Below, piece by piece: positions 59,450 through 64,000 of a stretch of DNA of 64,000 nucleotides (its first letter is position 1; each line of letters opens with the position of its first letter). The notes beneath the pieces were generated by a model. It was given only the letters and a program-made list of their open reading frames with translations. It was not told the DNA's origin and did no database searches. The stretch is from NCBI RefSeq assembly GCF_901709675.1, contig NC_051091.1:2229967-2293966 (forward strand), read 5' to 3'. The translations under genes and the position numbers were made by a program. Source of the stretch: Syngnathus acus (Eukaryota > Chordata > Actinopteri > Syngnathiformes > Syngnathidae).

Positions 59450-62303
59450 ATGCTGAGCGATTCTGAGGCCGCCGAGCTGCTCTCCTTCCTGACGCCTGCG
59501 ACACGGCCCGATGTCAAAGGCCACACCACCAGCTACATCCTGGGCTTGTCAGGAAACAGGTGAGTGTCAGTATGGCGAATGATGATCAGGATTTTGTCAT
59601 CAAACTGTGCTGTTTTATACAGAGATGGCTGCCGCTTCCTCCGCACCAAACCCGACCTCATAGCCGCTCTTTTCGCTCTGACGTCTGACCCGTCCATCGC
59701 CATCGCAAAGGACTGCTACCACATCCTGATCAATCTGTCGGCTGACGAGACTCTTCACCAGGTAACAAACGGCGATACGTGCCGCTGCGTCCTTCAAAGA
59801 TACATTCGGTTCCATACATATTGGGACATCAAGTTGACACAATGTTTGGTTCTAAACACCAACCACAAAATAAAATCCAGCTCCAAAGGCCACGCTCCTT
59901 CAAGGCACACAACAGTGGTTGTGACTTTTGGCTTTTCCCCAATTTATAGTAATCACATCACAAAATGTGTTTGTACCCGGTCAGGTGTTGCTGACAGATA
60001 TCGGCATGGTCCCCACGCTGGTCCGGAACCTCAAAGATCCGCAGTACCACTTTTCTGACCAGATCTGCACCATCCTCTCCAACCTGACGCGCCACGAGAA
60101 GACATGCAAGATACTCTTCAAGGTTCGCTGTGACCCCACTGGGCGATTTACAAACACCTTCAGCTCGGATGACCTTGCCTGTGACGTCAATCGTATTCAT
60201 GACAGACTTGAGACTGTCACTATCGAAACAAAACCTGTTCAGCAGACTAAAGACTAAACCAAACTAACTTTGGACTATTCCACACTTTAAATTAAAGACC
60301 AGATGTCAGACAAGACCAGACTTTATTTTTTATTAAGCCAGACTTGACCTGAGCAGACCAGACTTTATAGTAACCAAGACTTTTGGCTAGATTAAAGGAA
60401 ACCTGACCAATCTTTAGACCGGCCCAAACCTTAAACCTCTGACCAGATAAGACGTTGGATTAAATCAGACTTGAAATAGACTTTAAAGTAAACTGGGTTA
60501 TTTTTGAGCCAGCTCTTAATAGAGTAATGGACACTAAAGGTAAAAAAGGAACGCTGGTTGTTTTTTAGGTGCTCCAAGAGGAGCTTGGCCTGGCTCGGCT
60601 GGTGGACATGTTATGTATGGAGGCTTACAACCCCCACGCCAAGCTCCACTATCTGGCTCCGCTGCTGTCCAATCTCACGCAGCTGCCTGACGCCAGACGC
60701 TTCCTGATGGACAAAGACAGGTCCGTTGTGTTACCCGCGCGCAAGGCAACTGCTATGCATGTGGGGGCAAAAGCCACTTGCACTTTGCACCTCAAGTCAA
60801 GATGTTTATATTGCATTGAAAAAAAATCTGATTAAACTCTTGTATAAAAACAAAAAAAAAATACAGACTCAGAAATGTGCTTTGGTACTGATTGCCGTTT
60901 CCAAACAATTTCAGTGGGGGGAATTGATTTGTGTGTGTTGCAGGTGTGTGGTCCAACGCTTGTTGCCCTTCACACAGTTTCAGGCGTCTGCGGTGCGGCG
61001 TGGCGGCGTCATTGGCGTCCTGCGCAACTGCTGCTTTGACTACGGTGAGAAGGCAGCATGAGAGATGGCAAATAGACAAATTTGTTTTCAATGCTACAAA
61101 ATAGTCAAGAAGGGTCCGCGGATGTGCGGTGCCCACCTGTGTTTTTATCTGCCCTTGAGATGTTGGGACTGTTTGGGTCGTCAGAATTCATAGTAGCAGA
61201 AGAAAAGTGGTTTTTCCTCAGTTGTCGTCACGTGACTGTTCTCCTGCAGCCAATCACGAGTGGCTCCTCAGCGAGCAAGTGGACATCCTGCCCTTTCTGC
61301 TGCTTCCACTGGCCGGTCCGGAAGAGCTGAGCGATGAGGACAATGAAGGTTCAAGCTCCGACTGGTCGCATGTGTTGTGGTGGTGGTGATGATGATGATG
61401 ATGTCATGGTGGTGTAGGTCTGCCTGTGGACCTTCAGTACCTGCCAGAGGATAAGAAGAGAGAAGAGGACCCCGACATCAGGAAGATGCTCCTGGAAACG
61501 CTTATGCTGGTAACAAACAAAATGGCGCGCATGGCAACAGTACTCCCACTTTATACATAAGCGGGACTATTGAGAATTGTGTCAAAGAAAGTTGAAGTGC
61601 TAATTCAACTCATTTTCCTTGAGTAAATGTAACTTGCTTCCATGTTCTCAGCATATTGCACCTGTGTTCTTCTCGCTCACATCGATATCGTCTGCTAGCT
61701 GACGGCGACTAAAGATGGCCGACAGACTCTGAAAGACAAGAATGTGTACGTCATCATGAGGGAGTTCCACCGATGGGAGACGAACCCCAAAGTCACCAGC
61801 GCATGTGAAAAACTGGTTGAGGTACGATCACTTTTAGCTCGAGGGACTGACGAGTGGACGGGCCAGATTTAATAGGAGATGGGACTTTTTTTTTTTTTTT
61901 AATAGCGCTTTCACAGCGGCTTTCCCCATAACAGAGTGCTTTACAAAAACATAAAATAATACAAGAGACAATACCACATCAAACATTGTACGCCTGTTAA
62001 CTGAACCCCCCTGGCACCCCATCAGAAGCCAACAGTCTGAAACTTAGCTTGAAATTGAAGCGATTTTTGAATTGGACTGGCACATTGGTGCTGTTGGTGA
62101 ATCCAGCTTTTTTTTCATCTTAGGCAACTGAATAAGATAAACGTTTCTTTGTGTACCATCTGCAGGTGCTAATTGGGGACGAGCCGGAGCAGGGCATGGA
62201 GAACCTGCTGGAGGTCAACATTCCGCAAGACGTGGAGGAGAAACTGAAGGAGGCAGATGACAAGGAGCAGCAGGAGCTGGAAACGCAAGAGGAAAGGACA
62301 TAG
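59450..62303 (+). CDS. hgh1: HGH1 homolog, eEF2-folding chaperone (armadillo-like)
   Basis: Adaptor that works with the TRiC/CCT chaperonin to fold elongation factor 2, as shown in yeast. Nine exons: 59450-59559, 59623-59761, 59985-60122, 60569-60720, 60944-61044, 61250-61348, 61418-61509, 61699-61821, 62166-62303. They join in phase to 363 aa. Hallmarks shared with human are LHYLAPLLSNLTQLP, RCVVQRLLPFTQF, RRGGVIGVLRNCCF, NHEWLLSEQVDILPFLLLP, LPVDLQYLP and IGDEPEQGMENLLEV. The protein is helical and repeat-like throughout, with a charged C-terminal tail (KEADDKEQQELETQEERT). The start was chosen as MLSDSEAAELLSFL. An in-frame ATG at 59390 would add 20 residues if the exon begins earlier, for example at the acceptor ending at 59378. 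Intron 3 contains a degenerate repeat and intron 8 a T run. Confidence 0.95.
60240..60520 (+). repeat. Degenerate GACCAGACTTTA-type repeat in an hgh1 intron
   Basis: Irregular copies of a short motif (ACCAGACTTTAT, GCCAGACTTGAC, GCAGACCAGACTTTATAG and similar) fill much of intron 3. Confidence 0.55.
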
Positions 62304-62455
62304 AAAAAACAAAAGGCAGAGCAGATGGAATAATGGCAATTATGAAATATTTTCATAAGCACGTTTTATAATGCGGCGTACGACCAGGAAGTTGCACGCT
62401 TGCTAAGCACGCATCTTTAATGATAAAACCGTGCCGAAAACAGACAATTACGATT

Positions 62456-62461
62456 AATAAA
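62456..62461 (+). terminator. Polyadenylation signal AATAAA, hgh1
   Basis: Canonical signal about 150 bases past the hgh1 stop codon, just before a decayed retroposon that begins near 62475. Confidence 0.65.
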
Positions 62462-62474
62462 AGAGGCCATCGCC

Positions 62475-62705
62475 CATTGATCCACTTTCTATAGATTGCT
62501 CATTGGAGTCGCTGGTCCCAGCTGACTTTGGGTGAGCCCTCGACTGCTCGCCATTCAATCATAGAACACATCTGCACAGACAAACAACCAGTCACACTCA
62601 TTTACATGTAAAAACACGCTGTCTTCAATGAACATCACGTTGATGTTCTTGAAATGTGGAAGGAAGTTGGAGTACCTGTAGAAAACATGAAGAATATACA
62701 AACTC
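62475..62705 (-). mobile_element. Decayed copy of the ATGG-tailed fish retroposon
   Basis: Inverted relative to the 1.6 kb copy. CCACTTTCTATAGATTGC, CCCAGCTGACTTTGGG, GACAAACAACCAGTCACACTC and ATACAAACTCC correspond in order to the reverse complement of that repeat family. It is much more diverged, has lost its simple tail, and lies directly after the hgh1 polyadenylation signal. Confidence 0.55.

Positions 62706-64000
<1,295 letters not shown>

Overview
The window is nuclear DNA from a ray-finned fish, most likely a percomorph teleost. All the recognisable genes are vertebrate orthologues split into short exons with GT-AG introns, many under 120 bases. Between them lie long tetranucleotide arrays (ATCC, ACTC, GAGT, GTCT/ATCT), a teleost-type retroposon with an ATGG tail, hAT-like ends and solo LTRs. 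No prokaryotic, plasmid or phage features were seen.

Seven protein-coding genes were rebuilt by following reading frame and splice phase across exons. From left to right: slc6a6, the taurine transporter (minus, 14 coding exons, 626 aa); lsm3, an Sm-like RNA-binding subunit (minus, 4 exons, 102 aa); abra/STARS, an actin-binding Rho activator of striated muscle (plus, 2 exons, 336 aa); rims4, a gamma-RIM with one C2 domain (minus, 6 exons, 271 aa); a copine, best called cpne1 (minus, 15 coding exons, 533 aa); rbm12 (minus, one coding exon, 899 aa); and hgh1, an eEF2-folding chaperone (plus, 9 exons, 363 aa). Every one has an open frame from ATG to stop and in-phase junctions, so none looks like a pseudogene.

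The neighbourhoods fit known vertebrate synteny in pieces. LSM3 and SLC6A6 are neighbours on human 3p25. RBM12 and CPNE1 form an overlapping locus on 20q11, and RIMS4 is on 20q13. ABRA and HGH1 are both on human 8q. The window therefore joins blocks that are separate in mammals. The genes share no pathway and are best read as independent units. The exceptions are rbm12/cpne1, which may share leader exons, and rbm12/hgh1, which start head to head at about 59.0 kb.

Non-coding stretches hold two solo LTRs of one family (17.8 and 38.8 kb), a retroposon with a 14-16 base target duplication (1.6 kb), a decayed LINE reverse-transcriptase fragment (32.2 kb), a candidate conserved enhancer upstream of slc6a6 (15.2-15.4 kb), and a possible unannotated two-exon transcript head to head with lsm3 (22.3-23.15 kb). 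I saw no clearly novel molecular system. The most useful leads are the leader-exon and promoter structure around rbm12/cpne1/hgh1, the lsm3 divergent transcript, the abra promoter with its possible intronic polyadenylation, and the 15.2 kb element.
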